This document shows, piece by piece, positions 13,290 through 13,339 of a DNA stretch of 13,339 nucleotides (positions are counted from its first letter, which is position 1; each line of letters opens with the position of its first letter). Below the pieces are notes generated by a model. The model saw nothing but the letters and a program-made list of their open reading frames with translations. It had not been told where the DNA came from and searched no databases. Where the stretch lies: the NCBI GenBank assembly GCA_964390295.1, contig CAYMHR010000036.1, positions 1 to 13,339 on the forward strand, given 5' to 3'. Source of the stretch: RGIG3009 sp964390295 (GTDB lineage Bacteria; Bacillota; Clostridia; Oscillospirales; Acutalibacteraceae). Made by a program: the position numbers and the translations under genes.

Positions 13290-13339
13290 CCGAGGTGCGA
13301 TAACGAAGTATTTATGTAAGGTGGCGGTACAGCGAGAGC
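13290..13339 (+). other. Unassigned right edge, possible start of a T-box-like leader
   Basis: No convincing gene is visible in these 50 bases. The elements ACGAAGTA (13304-13311) and, about 20 nt later, CAGCGAGAGC at the very edge resemble the 5' part of T-box riboswitch stem I (an AGUA-type internal loop followed by an AGCGAGAGC-like strand). Only the first few dozen bases would be present, so specifier codon, antiterminator and regulated gene cannot be seen. Confidence 0.25.

Overview
The window looks like a chromosomal segment of an endospore-forming Firmicute of the class Clostridia. The evidence is a sporulation cluster with recognisable SpoIIGA, sigma-E, sigma-G and YlmC/YmxH proteins, AGGAGG-type ribosome binding sites, and strong intrinsic terminators. 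By eye the base composition is moderately GC-rich, which would fit an Oscillospiraceae/Ruminococcaceae-like gut lineage better than an AT-rich Clostridium; the lineage is inferred. No mobile element, CRISPR array or phage gene was seen.

Layout. Positions 1-190 hold a tRNA-Leu(CAG) gene on the minus strand with a consensus promoter and a perfect-stem terminator. Positions 272-4286 hold a divergent sugar pair: a GH36 alpha-galactosidase-like hydrolase (-) and L-ribulokinase AraB (+), with back-to-back sigma-A promoters in a 121-bp gap. Then come tyrS (+) and a galactokinase-family gene (-), convergent and each with its own terminator. Next is a lemA-TPM operon (-) encoding two membrane-associated proteins, with a strong terminator. 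From 8830 onward is the sporulation block: spoIIGA and sigE (+, overlapping the ATGA junction or nearly so), a lipoprotein polysaccharide deacetylase (+), sigG (-) and ylmC/ymxH (+). The window ends with a cupin-type (AraC N-terminal-like) protein and a possible structured RNA leader cut by the window edge.

How the genes work together. SpoIIGA is the mother-cell-membrane protease that activates pro-sigma-E; sigma-G is the late forespore factor. In Bacillus and many Clostridia spoIIGA-sigE-sigG-ylmC are co-directional. Here a deacetylase gene lies between sigE and sigG, and sigG is inverted so that it converges on the deacetylase gene. The two share a bidirectional terminator that contains the last codons and stop of sigG. 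The GH36 enzyme and galactokinase could form a galactoside-use route, while the GH36/AraB pairing raises the possibility of pentose (beta-L-arabinopyranoside) release.

Most of the window is conserved and ordinary. The points worth a second look are the rearranged sporulation block, the Spo0A-like boxes at the spoIIGA promoter, the altered galactose-binding motif in the galactokinase, the GH36/AraB divergon, and the right-edge leader.
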